From Bisporella sp. PMI_857 (taxonomy: Eukaryota; Ascomycota; Leotiomycetes; Helotiales; Helotiaceae), in contig JAJSPD010000060.1 of NCBI GenBank assembly GCA_021307315.1, positions 62,001 through 126,000 of the forward strand: 64,000 nt of DNA, written 5' to 3'. The translations under genes were made by a program, and so were the position numbers. This document shows, piece by piece, positions 12,945 to 23,796 of this stretch (position 1 is the stretch's first letter; each line of letters opens with the position of its first letter). The notes beneath the pieces are model-generated. The model saw only the letters and a list, made by a program, of their open reading frames with translations. It was not told the origin of the DNA and made no database searches.

Positions 12945-14160
12945 GATGTGTGATTGATTACGCGAAGATGAAATTGGAATTGCTGATCTTTCTTCCCAAA
13001 AAAGAAAATAAAGAATAGGTGAGAAGTAGAATGGAAGTTCCGACGCGGTGGCTTCCTGATAAATGAAGAGGCGTTGTGTGCAGAACCTGTGACATCGGGA
13101 GTTGAATGGTGAATTGATAGGTATGGCTAGGGCAGGTACCTATAGCAGTCCGTAGAAAAGTGGGTGGAGGGGTCAAATATTCAATGATTCGGAGGGAAAT
13201 AGACCGAGCCCGACAGGACAACATTCCTACGAAGGCTACCTTTTGTTAAGTAATTGACACAATTATTCATTTTGTTATATATATATGTATGTGTATTAAG
13301 ATTAGAACATGATACACGAAGCGAACGACTGAGCATATATATTTTATTATCCGTGTAACTATGAACGTGGTCTCCTCCAAAAAGCCCCTTCCGCTGCTGG
13401 GAGTGGTACAGTGCCAGCACAGTGGTAACGATCGCATGAGGAGAGCACACCGCATAAAAAAACATGGAGAAAGTAGTACAGCTATCGCTTTCATGCGGCC
13501 ATCTAATTCTGTGAAATAACAGTACTTAGGACTGATGTCGATACATCATTGACTTTTTTTCTGTTTCTCGACGACCCAGACAAACAATCTCGAGTATGCC
13601 CATCCTTGTGCCCTAGCAACCCCCCTCCTTTTGAAAGCTTGCAGGCTTCCCCGGCTTTTTCTCCAGGGGGACCTTTTCTGCTGTACAGTAAGGACGAACC
13701 CGACGCGTGACCCTGTGGCTGCGATTGGCCCGCCCCCGCCGTTGCGCGTGTTCCTACAGGCTGTGTGAATTTAACCACAGGATACTCAATTGTACGGCTC
13801 TTTTCCTACAGTCGCAAATCATCTCATTAATGCGTGATCCGGGTTCTGCATCCTCTGGTTGGTCTGGTGGCAGGGGGGAATACGATGGTCCTGTGATTTT
13901 CTGCTCCGTCTACTGGATTCCTTGCTCTCATATCCACTCACTCGCTCACCCACTGCCGAGGGTGAGATTCCTTCTCCGGTAGTCCACCTGCCACTTGGCC
14001 ACCACCCCAAAGCCCTGGAAGCCATCTCCGCCGCCCCCCCCCCCCCCACAGTGGGCTCCTCGCTGTTGAAATACCGAAACATCTGAACCTCCTCGCAGCC
14101 ATCTTCCCCGAGCTCTTCCCCAACTTTTTGCAGACTCATTCTCCCGCCCCCCCCCCCCCA
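12945..14160. other. Divergent promoter region between LRA3 and the Zn2Cys6 regulator
   Basis: About 1.2 kb with no supported gene. It carries promoters for both flanking genes. Two long C runs lie in the right part (14034-14047 and 14147-14159), the second ending one base before the regulator's start codon. Short frames on both strands lack motifs. Confidence 0.5.
14034..14159 (+). repeat. Two poly-C tracts in the regulator leader
   Basis: A run of 14 C (14034-14047) and a run of 13 C (14147-14159) lie in the presumed 5' leader of the Zn2Cys6 gene. Such runs are prone to slippage and sequencing-length error. They are non-coding, so the gene model is unaffected. Confidence 0.8.
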
Positions 14161-17054
14161 ATGGATCCAAAACAATCCCCCAAATCATCACCGCATGGCG
14201 TGCCAGCTCCCCCGGACAGCGAGGGAGAGCAATACTATAGCCAAGAAGACGACGAGAGCGCCGGAGATAATGGGGGCGAGCGACCGCGCAAAAGAAAAAG
14301 GCCCATGAGTGTCTCGTAAGCTAAAAAAAACACATGTCTCTCCCATCTGAAAACAACGAACAGGAGCTGGATGCTTCAAATGAACCCATCGCAATCCCAG
14401 ACGATGAGGATGAAGCTCCATTAATTGATCAGGACCATTGGCTGACTCTGAGGCGAAGGTGTGAGCTCTGCAAGCAAAGAAAGGTATGTGTAATGCAAGT
14501 GCCATGAAATTGAATATTGCAGCAAAAGATCTCGAGCCCAGATCAAGCTGTTGATTCCAAACCACACTACTGGTGGATATTTCAAGTGGATATGGCCTGA
14601 TCTTTACTTTCCCTTCTCTCACACATTGGGCTTCCTAGTGATATTGCATACGATAAGCGAGTACAGCTCGTCGGAGCTGCTCCTTGCTCGTCTGTGATAT
14701 CTGGCAATATCAGGGAGCTAGAACACCCCGCTAGACGCGGATCACTCATATGATTTACCGACATTCCACTAAGCTTTACATATCTTCTGATCATTGATAG
14801 GTAAAATGTGACAGAGGGCAACCTTCCTGTGGATGGTGCAGCCGGAACGGCGCCATATGCGAATACAAAGAACGAAAGAAGCCTGGGCTCAGAGCTGGAT
14901 ATGGTCGGGAGTTAGAGCAAAGACTCGATAGACTCGAAGAGGTTCTACGCTCTCATGCCCAAATACTTGAGTCGTCCTTTCGAACACACAGCACCAGCAT
15001 TCCAAGTGATCATGGCACGCCCCAAAGTATACCACCAAACTTCAGGCCCAGCGAGGGACGCCATATTCCTCATGCTGAGACGGCTCTATTTCTTCAGAAG
15101 CCGTCAACATTTTCAGTGGGCAGTCAGTCGATGGATTTTACGAACCCTCTTCCGCCCACCCCTTCCATGTCCTCTATACATGGAGGAGATATCTTTCAGC
15201 AGAGTCTACAACATTCCCATGCTCTTGCACAGCCTATACCGGCTACTCAGGCAAATGAATTCTATAGTACCACAGCACCGCCTCTCGAATCGCCCAGCCT
15301 GAACATCACCCAAGCGCAAACTGGGTCGTCTTCCGATCATGCTCTTCCACCCTATGATCTCCTGTATGCGCTGGTTGATTTGTACTTCAAATATGTTAAT
15401 ACGTGGTGTCCGATTCTACATCGAAGAACTACTTTAGATTCGCTATTTGGTCCTTCTGCACTTGATGAGGACGATCGAATATTACTACATGCGATAGTCG
15501 CTACAACCCTGAGGTTCTCGAATGATCAAAGGTTGACGGAAGAAAGACGACGGCAGTACCATGACCTGTCGAAACAAAAAGTACTGCTGTATGGGCTTGA
15601 GAATTCATCTGTGAAAGCTCTGCAGGCTTTAGTCATTCTTGCTTTAGATCTTGTTGGCAGCAGCAACGGCCCTCCAGGCTGGAATCTGTTAGCTCTGATT
15701 GCTCGATCGGTTGTACAATTAGGCTTGGCCGTTGAAACACATTCCACCGCTGTTTCACCTCATTACCCATCGATCTATACACTGAGAGCCATGGTGTTAC
15801 CGACAGCGGACAACTGGATTGAAGAGGAGTCCAGAAGGCGGCTGTTTTGGATGATATACCTTTTGGATCGCTACGCGACAATAGCAACGGCATTCGAATT
15901 TGCACTCGATGAGAAGGAGATCGATCGGACCCTACCTTGTCGGGATGATCTGTGGAACAAGAATCAGCCAGTTCAGACAAGATGGTTTAGAACAAGTCAG
16001 AGAACCGAATACGATGTCGACAAACCCGAAAACCTCGGCGCCTTCTCTTACTACATCGAGATTCTAGGAATACTCTCCAGGATCCATAAGTTTCTCAAAA
16101 AACCAGTCGATATTGGTGCATTATCTGATGTTGAGGAATGGCAGGGGCGATATCGAGAGTTGGATAATATGCTTACATCTTGGAAGTTCAATCTTCCCAG
16201 CGAGTATGGAAATATGGCAAAGCTTTTCCAACCAGCAGGAAATAAGTCTATAAATTGTGGATGGGTAATGTTACATGGTAAGTCCCTCATGTAATCGTCG
16301 TGACAAGTACTAACCTCAAATAGCTACATATCACACGGCTGTTATAAGACTACATTCATCCGCTGCCTACCCCACAACTAGATCTCCTATCTTCACGCCT
16401 TCATACAGTGCAAGTCAACGATGTCTTGGAGCCGTAGAAAATATCGCCGCGCTTGGCGACTATATCATCCAGAACGGAATGCTCCCAAAACTAGGACCGC
16501 CTTTTGCTTTCACTCTCTGGGTAGCCGCCCGGTTACTCCTCGTTCACGGCTCCACCATAGAACACAAAGTCAGCCCTCAAATCCAATTCTTTGTTGACAG
16601 TCTAAGAGAAATGGGTCGCTACTGGGCAGTTGCAGAGCGTTACACCACTATTCTACAACGTGTTTTGGACGAACATCAAGACTCTGAACGCTCAGCCGGG
16701 ACGGATGGAGAAAGAATTACGCCTTCTTCCGTTAAGATTCTCTCGGATATGAGACGTTGTGCATACGATTTAGACTTTCTCATCTCAAGGCAGCCAAAGC
16801 ATGTTAGTATAGCATCTCGCCTACCGAGTGTAACACCATCCAGGACGCCGGCACTAAATGACTTGGAGTATCTTGATGTTTTTGGCTTCTTCAACGTTCC
16901 AAGACTGCCTATGGGCGGTGACATGGGTGCAGTCACTGGAAACAGTATTGGTGAACTGCATATCCCTGAGCTATCGAACGGATCCAACGAGTTCAATATA
17001 ACAAATTTCACAGTCGATGCGAACTCAGATTGGCTGTATAAGAATCAAAACTAA
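14161..17054 (+). CDS. Zn2Cys6 transcription factor with fungal-specific regulatory domain
   Basis: Predicted 795-aa DNA-binding regulator. Preferred exons are 14161-14315, 14459-14483 (only 25 nt), 14801-16277 and 16324-17054. The zinc cluster is split by a 317-nt intron: CELCKQRK before it and VKCDRG, CGWC, C after it, giving the canonical C-x2-C-x6-C-x6-C-x2-C-x6-C. A basic run (RPRKRKRP) precedes it and a short leucine-containing coil follows (LEQRLDRLEEVL). The middle region carries the fungal transcription-factor domain (from about YDLLYALVDLYFKY). An alternative ATG at 14334 lies inside intron 1 and reads in frame into the zinc cluster, giving a different acidic N-terminus. Target genes are unknown; LRA3 lies head-to-head 1.2 kb away. 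Domain identity is secure; the N-terminal splice pattern is less so. Confidence 0.85.
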
Positions 17055-17305
17055 TGATAACATGGCTGGAGCCTCACAACAGTAAATGTCACTCTAGCTA
17101 GCTGACACAATATGAGCATTGAGCAGCAACATAGCCCTCGACCGATCATTTGTCTTCGCACTGTAATAGCTGGTTGCCAAGATGCTATTTATTCAGATAC
17201 CGAAAAGGCAGTGCTACGGTACAGTGGCACGCATAGCTATCATTTTGACGTGCAGCATGTTCCCTAGAAAGTTTCCAATCATTATCCCGTCAGTCGATTC
17301 ATATT

Positions 17306-17804
17306 TCATTTCGAATTAACACCATAATAATTCCTCAACCCCGTCATATCCTCGACGCCAGTCTGGTCAACCCACAACCTCGTCGCGTTGTTATAGCACA
17401 CTTTATAATCATACCTAGTGCACATTAGTATTCAAGTCCACTATGCAGCGTATGACAGATGTTCAGGCGATTCTCGAGATTCTCGAGCACATTCCCAGCG
17501 TAGGTGGATAAAAAAGTGGTCACTCAACCATGAGGAGCAATACTCACAGGAATACACCAGGGCCACAAGTCGTTCTGGCTGAGAAGACGGTGTTGGTAGT
17601 GCTGCTCTGGATAAGACGGCATTCTCCGTTGGGACCGCAGACCTCATGGCAGGATCCAGCGAAATGAGGAGAGTTACAAACGAGGATGCAGTATGTGCTT
17701 GGGGCGCATTGGCGGGGTTGTAGATGGGTGAAGGAAAGCAGCGAGAAAGGGAAAGGGAAGGCTGTAGTGAGAGGAACAAGTGAAAGGAGCGGATGCAGTC
17801 TCAT
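17306..17804 (-). CDS. Small secreted cysteine-rich protein (eight cysteines)
   Basis: Predicted 121-aa secreted protein that I do not recognise. Exon 1 is 17804-17548 and exon 2 is 17414-17306; the 133-nt intron has donor GTGAGT and acceptor CTAG. Without splicing the frame stops at once after exon 1. The protein opens with a hydrophobic signal peptide. The mature part has eight cysteines, seven in exon 1 and one in exon 2, spaced C-5-C-3-C-8-C-3-C-5-C-17-C-11-C, enough for four disulfides. The C-terminal exon has YDYKVCYNNATRLW, with a possible N-glycosylation site (NNAT). Size, secretion and cysteine content fit small secreted proteins or candidate effectors, but no function is claimed. 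It is convergent with the Zn2Cys6 gene. Confidence 0.75.
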
Positions 17805-19280
17805 GGCTATGACTTAGAATTGAGGTGGCGCAGAAGCTCCGCTGGTAAATTTTGAAGGAACGGTGGTGTATCTGGGAAAGCAAAAGTTGTAGTGTGAAAT
17901 ATTTATACAGCACGACAATGGCAGAAGGTTAAGAAGGAAAAATAATTTCGTAATGAGTAGCTACACATAATGAATGCTTACCCGACCGAATACTAATTCC
18001 CTGCAAGTTAGTGAGTAGCCAATGCCTATCTCTATCAGGTGTGCGATCAAGTGTAGATAGACTTACCGTGCGGCATATACGAGGCAGGTTACACAGAGCT
18101 AACCCGTGACCGAAAGGTTGTGATCAGACGGTGGAATAGAAGCTCCGGTTTCATCGTTCCCTATTTCAATTAGCAGAAATGTCTCGAAGAGCCCGTATAC
18201 CGCTCCTCGACATTGTTGGACCAAGATTTCTCGTATTTTGCTTCTGTTTTTGATGCTCGCTCTAAATCGGCTCGCTGAGAGGCTCGATGGGCGTGTTGTT
18301 TTCGCTTCCCGTTCGCCCCAAAAATCGTTCGCATGAGCCCAAATCCGTTCGACCTGTCATTATTGTATTTTCGCTCATCTCTGAAATACATGCGGGCCCG
18401 CCTCGCGCCCGACCATGTTTCTACCGCTCAGCTATGGTTGCGGAGGGCTGGGCTGAAAGAGAAGTTGCGTACGGCCCTGTCGCTTTCTGGCCCTGTCTCC
18501 CCTGGCGAAAGCAAGCCTTTGCTTCTTGTCGCAGGACGGTTGTCCTTGTTCGCGGTTTTAGTCTTGGGGCGGCCTCTTCGGGAGCGTGGGTCAGCTCAAA
18601 GGGCCGGTTATGCTTTTGCTTGGTTGATTTGAGACGGCATAGACCGTGAGCAGGGAGGTATATCTACGACGGGAGGCGTAGATGGCCGAGAGCAAGGTGC
18701 TATGGCTGCGGTTCTTGCTTGCGGCAAATGAAAGACAATATCTGGGGTGTGTTTTTTAAAGCCTGCTCAATTATCAAAGACTGCACATATCTGGTTCTGA
18801 TATTGGCCGGAACCGGAAATCGATACAATCTCGTGGGTTATGGCGTTCACGTAGAATGGAGCTTCCCTTGAACAGCATTTTCAGCACAGCCCTCGGCCAT
18901 GGCATCCGCGACATGGCTCTCTTTCACATCAAGCTGCGATCACTGATTTCCTCGGCCCTGATCGCTGATCTCAGTGCAAATGTTTCGTCCCACCCGCGCC
19001 ATACTCTCGCTAAATCAGGGGGAACAATGCTTGGCGCAGAGAACAATACTAAGCCCTTAACCGAGCTGTTGATCGTTTTCGCCTATTTCGTTCGGCCCCA
19101 TGTGCTGAGAGCGAAACTTGTCTTCGAAGTGTCATATTATACTCTCCTTCCCTTATTATTTTGCCTCATATCACAAACTTGAGCTCCCGAGGCGTTTTAA
19201 CACTGTTACCTATGGATCAGATTGTCTCGACAGTCTCGGCTTCAGATATGAGTCTGATTCTAACGGGACGGATGGAACAA

Positions 19281-19287
19281 TATAAAA
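19281..19287 (+). promoter_or_regulatory. TATA-like box upstream of STE2
   Basis: TATAAAA lies 209 bases before the STE2 start codon, followed by a CT-rich stretch (about 19350-19380) typical of fungal start regions. Position is plausible; there is no transcript evidence. Confidence 0.35.
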
Positions 19288-19437
19288 CATCTGATATTAT
19301 ATTATGAGGAAGAAGTGGCTAGAGGATTTAAGAGTTGAAGACCTCAAATATACTCTTTCCTCTCCCCTCTACTTCTCATTACGGCATCACAACTTTTATC
19401 AACATCTTACGGCATTTCGATCATATGGTCTTTATCT

Positions 19438-19473
19438 ATTCGTACATCAACCATAATTCGTACATCAACCATA
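19438..19473 (+). repeat. Perfect tandem duplication of an 18-bp unit in the STE2 leader
   Basis: The unit ATTCGTACATCAACCATA occurs twice back to back (19438-19455 and 19456-19473) with no mismatch, ending 16 bases before the STE2 start codon. Confidence 0.9.
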
Positions 19474-19489
19474 CTTTAATCTAAGCAAC

Positions 19490-20747
19490 ATGGCATCCCC
19501 CGAAAACACTACCTTCTATCCTTACACCCAAGATATCACCATCCTGATGGCGGACGGCGTCACACCAGTAACCGTCTCCCTCTACGACATTGACGCGTCA
19601 AACTGGTACAACTGCGCCCTCATTATGAACCATGGCTCTCAACTTGGTGCTTGCATCGTCATGTTCTTTGTCGTGTTCCTGCTCACCGATCGCAAGAAGC
19701 GTACAAAACCCATCTTTATCCTCAACATCCTATCACTTCTCTTCGGTGCTCTTCGTGCCATGTTTCTTGGGTTATACTTTCTGACGCAATGGGTGGATAT
19801 TTACCCCAGCTTTACCGGGGACTACTCGGCCATCCCGACCAAGGCGTACGCTACCAGTGTTGTCGCGACGATTTGGCCGTTCTTCATGACCATCACCATC
19901 AATCTCTCCCTCGTCTTCCAAGCACATACTGTGTGTCTGGGTATGTCCAACATGTACTACAGACACATCATTATCGGGCTTGGTACTCTGGTTGTCACTG
20001 TGGGCATCGGTTTTCGATTTGCGCAAACGATCACAAATTCGAAGGCTATCATGGGCGCGGAGGCATATTACAATATGCAGTGGGTGACAATTGGCACCAT
20101 TGCTACCCAAACCGCCGCGGTCTGGTATTTCTCAATGATCTTCACCGGCAAGCTCATCTATACTCTCTATACCCGCAGACGCAATGGTTGGAAGCAATGG
20201 AGCGGAGTGCAAATTCTGGCCGCGATGGGTGGCTGCACCATGGTAATTCCTTGTAAGTATTTCCTTCCATCCAAACATGCACGAAATATTGGGATAACAG
20301 TATATAGCCATCTTCGCCATTCTTGAGTATATCACAATCGACGAGTTTCCTGAAGCCGGATCACTTGCAATAACCATGGTGGCTCTCCTCCTCCCACTTT
20401 CCGCACTCTGGGCACGCATGGCCATCGACAATGAAGCGGCAGCCCTCAATTTTAATCGCGTTACTGGAACCTCTGGCTCCAGTGGATCTCAATATTCTGA
20501 CGACGCCGCATATAATTCACGGAAGCTGATCAGTAGCCAGCTTAGTCAGTCGACTGCCATGTCTTCAAATCTCGACCATCCCAATGAGCGTAAAGGAAGC
20601 GTGACGCCGATGATGAGCCCTACAACAATTGATTCTCGCATTGAGCATGGCAACAAATCAGGTGTGCGGGACAGCACCGAGATAGATTTAGAGGCCATGG
20701 GTATCCGCGTCGATAAGTCTTATAGCATCAATAGCGCCAAAGAGTGA
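19490..20747 (+). CDS. STE2: Alpha-pheromone receptor, Ste2-type G-protein-coupled receptor
   Basis: Predicted 400-aa seven-transmembrane receptor for the alpha-type peptide pheromone (pre-2 in Neurospora), acting at the plasma membrane in mate sensing and hyphal chemotropism. Exons are 19490-20252 and 20308-20747; the 55-nt intron is GT-AG and falls inside the conserved VIPSIFAILEY segment of the sixth helix. Family hallmarks are the charged first loop (DRKKRTKP), the LRAM context of helix 2, and the seventh-helix motif LLLPLSALWA. The roughly 110-residue tail is Ser/Thr-rich with SP/TP sites, as expected for a desensitisation tail. Length is close to other filamentous ascomycete Ste2 proteins. 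Confidence 0.93.
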
Positions 20748-21143
20748 ATTCGTAAGATGCTTCAACTGTTCTTACGGTTGGTGAAGCAGAGGGGCGAGAT
20801 TAGCGTTGAATATATCTGAGGGCTGCAATTGAGCGGAGGTGTAATAATCATCGGCCAGATGAGATTGCGGACACTTGATTTTTTTTTTTCCATTTTTTTT
20901 TTCATGGTACATGGCCGTAGGGGTTGAACTTCGGAAATACTTGCATATTTATCCCTTCGCAGTGTTCTTACCGTGTTTGCGGTGAAGTATACTCGCACTT
21001 TCCCCAAAGATTCTCAGATGAGTCCAGGCTTATAATATAACTTACTTCCTCAAGCACAAAAAATACAGTTAACTTTAAATGCGAAAGTACTCCCTAGTCT
21101 CTCTACACATCAAAGGCCATTTATCTGGTGCATACTTCAAACC
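20748..21143. other. Intergenic region between STE2 and the next gene
   Basis: 396 bases with no gene. Two poly-T runs at about 20879-20901 may belong to the STE2 3' end. The right end is the short promoter of the 834-aa protein gene. Confidence 0.5.
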
Positions 21144-23721
21144 ATGTCTTACTACTCATCGCATTCTAGTTACGCCACACCAAGTAGAGGCTCAATACAG
21201 CGAGCATCCTACTATAATTCACCGATACATAGCCGAAACTATTCAAGCCAAGAGCGAGGAGGTTTGTCGGAGAGGGCTAGATATAAAGTTTTGTTGTTTC
21301 GACCTCCCCAGCATCCCTCGAATAGGCTAGGTTCCTTGATTAGCAGATTCGAAGCGTTGGATGCCGTTAGCAGGCCAGTCGAGATCTTTGAGCCGAAATT
21401 AGTGCCTGTGCAGCACTCGACTTCGTTTCTCCAGAGCAACATAAAAGGCGGCTCTCAGCCAAACGGGCATCAGCGGCGACTGTCGACAATTTTCAGTCCG
21501 AGGCCTGCGAGCCAGGGCCGATATGAGAATGTTTTCCCAGAGGATGAGTCTCCCCCGGACAAAGATGACGTGTTTACTTGCCCTCCGTACCATAGCGTCG
21601 GTTCTATCAAGAAATCCGAGATTCTAAAGTTGAGACAGATGCCATCGCTTACCAAAGTAGCTGTTGTTCAGGCACAGGATCCTACTAAGACTGTAGGGAG
21701 AAATGCTTTGTCTGAGTGCCCTGCACCTTCTTTTCATAAAGTGTTACCAATCCGAAGCAATAGCAGGGAAGCGTCTATAAGAGATAAGATTAGATTCTTT
21801 GATGGAGGTACAGATCCCCGCACACCTCCGGGTTTGTTTTCCTCCCAATTATGTGCAATTTCCCGCTCACTTTTCTCCAGCATTACCTACTGCAAAGCAA
21901 ATCAAGATCAAAACTAGTCCTCTAAGGCAATCTTCGGGCGTGTCCGTCGTCCCAGGTTCTGGAGACTTGAATAGTAGTATAAATCTAGAGGCATGCTTAA
22001 ATGCCGGGCTGAGATCCCACATGAGTTCACAAGCTAGTGAAGTGGCTACTACGCCTTTAAAGCTAGCCCAACAACAGATTCTTGCAAAGCAGTATGCAAT
22101 ACTCGGAACGCCTACTTCAAATCCCTTCCTCACCCCAGTATCAACATTAAGGTCCTCTACGTTCGTTTCTCCAGATGTTTCACCGAGAGCAAGAAGCATT
22201 GAGCCAAACTCGTCGCAAAGATCAGGTGCTTCTCCTCTTCGTGAGCGGAGATTGGCACGTTCAGCTATACCAAAAAGAGCAGGTGTTGGTGTTTCCACCC
22301 CAGAAGGCAGAGGACACAGCCAACCTCCACGCCCTACAAGACAGATCTCACTAACCCCCAAGCGGAGAGAAGTAAGTGAGAAGATAGATGAATTATATCG
22401 TGCAAAACACAGAGAGAGGTTGAGTTCGTATATTGAGACAAAGTCCGATATTGAAGATCAATCTGCTCCACCCGATATGAAGTTGAATCGACACAAGATT
22501 CAGGTATTTGAGCGTCCTATTCAAACTATTCAAGTAACAGGCGCGAAAAAAGTGTCACGAGTTGCTGACTTGAAAGCACGTTTTTCTGGCGATTCAGATG
22601 GCCCGGCTCTTAATCCAATGCGCCTACTGCACATCACAAGTCCACGAAGGATATCGCAGGGGAGGAACCAGTGCCTTGAGGGAGAAAGCAAAATAATCAC
22701 ACGGTCTCAACTCATGCCAGAGCAGTCAGCATCTACAGCACCGGATCTTTCAATCATCCTTGAGAAAGGCGAGCAGAGTTTTTTACTTCGAGAAGCACCA
22801 CCAATAACGCTTGAGACTGCACCAACCGTATCAGAGGCAGATACAAATCGCTATTCAGGATCGAAGGAATCTTACACCCTTGTTAAGACGCCACCATCAT
22901 TCCTTGGTTTTAAGGTCTCGAGGTCCGAGAAACAGAGAATTGATATCTCACAGACGCCAACCCTGCCTCCCTCCCTGCCTGTCTATACAACGCTTTCAGT
23001 CCCCAAGCAGAGAAAACATAACCTAAAACGAAGCTCCCCGACGATAACAAGCAAACCTATTGGACGAAACAGTCTTCCGCCCGCACATTTTGTACAGCCT
23101 CTCCAGGTTCCTAGGAAACGGGGTATGAATGATACGCAGGTGAAGAATGAGAAGTTCCCGAGTACAGTACCAGATAAGGTAAACGCAAAGAGCAAGGCCG
23201 TAGAGGATAAAATTAAACTTTTCGAGCGGAAAACATCAGAGGCGTATGTCAAGCCCGTCAAGGGTCAGAAAGCGCAAAGCTCAAGCAAGATTCCGGTAGC
23301 AAAAGACGCTCTTAGACTGAAACCCACCGCCATAAAACCGACTTCGGTAGAGAAATCGAGGAGTGCAAACGAGGTGGCTTCGGAAAGAGTTGAAAGGGGG
23401 CGCGGTGGAAAGAGAGAACTGAGTGCCTTGACGCTCAATGCTATAGCAACAGAGTTTCGGGACCTAGAAGCAAATTTGAAAGCAGGTAAACTAGATCAAG
23501 GAGATTCAGTAACTAGCTGCAATGATTCCAGGTGCCTCAGAGACGTGAACTTCGATGGGACGAGTGACGAAGCAGATATAGACATGGTTATCAAAGAGGC
23601 GGAATGCGAAATGCGGGAGCCAAAGCCGGTACGATTGGTGGAGATGAGGCGGATGTTATGGTTGTGTGGAGGGAAGGTGGACAGGAACATGCTTTCTCAG
23701 AAGCTCCACAGAAGTTATTAA
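21144..23721 (+). CDS. Unknown basic low-complexity protein with repeated K-(I/L)-x-x-F motifs
   Basis: Predicted 834-aa protein that I do not recognise. Two overlapping frames join through a 73-nt GT-AG intron (21808-21880; donor GTACAG, acceptor CTCCAG), giving exons 21144-21807 and 21881-23721; this is splicing, not a frameshift. The start has good context (AAACCATGT). The chain is rich in Ser, Lys, Arg and Pro and mostly disordered, with many SP/TP sites. A short motif recurs: LISRFEA (65-71), DKIRFFD (214-220), HKIQVFE (425-431), DLKARFS (451-457) and DKIKLFE (664-670). The C-terminal 100 residues are less simple and may fold (AIATEFRDLEANL, then an acidic stretch and RRMLWLCGGK). No signal peptide or membrane segment. 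A multivalent docking protein is possible but unproven. It is convergent with VPS23, 75 bases apart. Confidence 0.8.
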
Positions 23722-23796
23722 AAACAAATATTCACTTCCCAAACATGCTTGATACCTTAGTGATCAACAATATAATATGGAATGATTTCAAGCTTA

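Larger units (their letters stand above)
17805..19489. other. Intergenic region upstream of STE2
   Basis: About 1.7 kb with no supported gene. The left part is the promoter of the minus-strand secreted protein, the right part that of STE2. A 120-codon frame near 18287-18649 lacks motifs and is rejected. Confidence 0.5.

Noticed and set aside
14364..14458. Coding exon directly after a 48-nt intron in the Zn2Cys6 gene
   Set aside because: Joining the canonical donor at 14316 to the acceptor at 14363 breaks the frame. The acceptor at 14458 keeps it and gives the usual basic run before the zinc cluster. The region stays possible as an alternative N-terminus from 14334.
18287..18649. 120-codon frame upstream of STE2
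   Set aside because: No motif and no plausible splice partners; an overlapping frame of similar length exists, as expected by chance.
21799..21917. Apparent frameshift between two overlapping frames
   Set aside because: A GT-AG intron at 21808-21880 joins the frames in phase, so there is no need for a frameshift or pseudogene.
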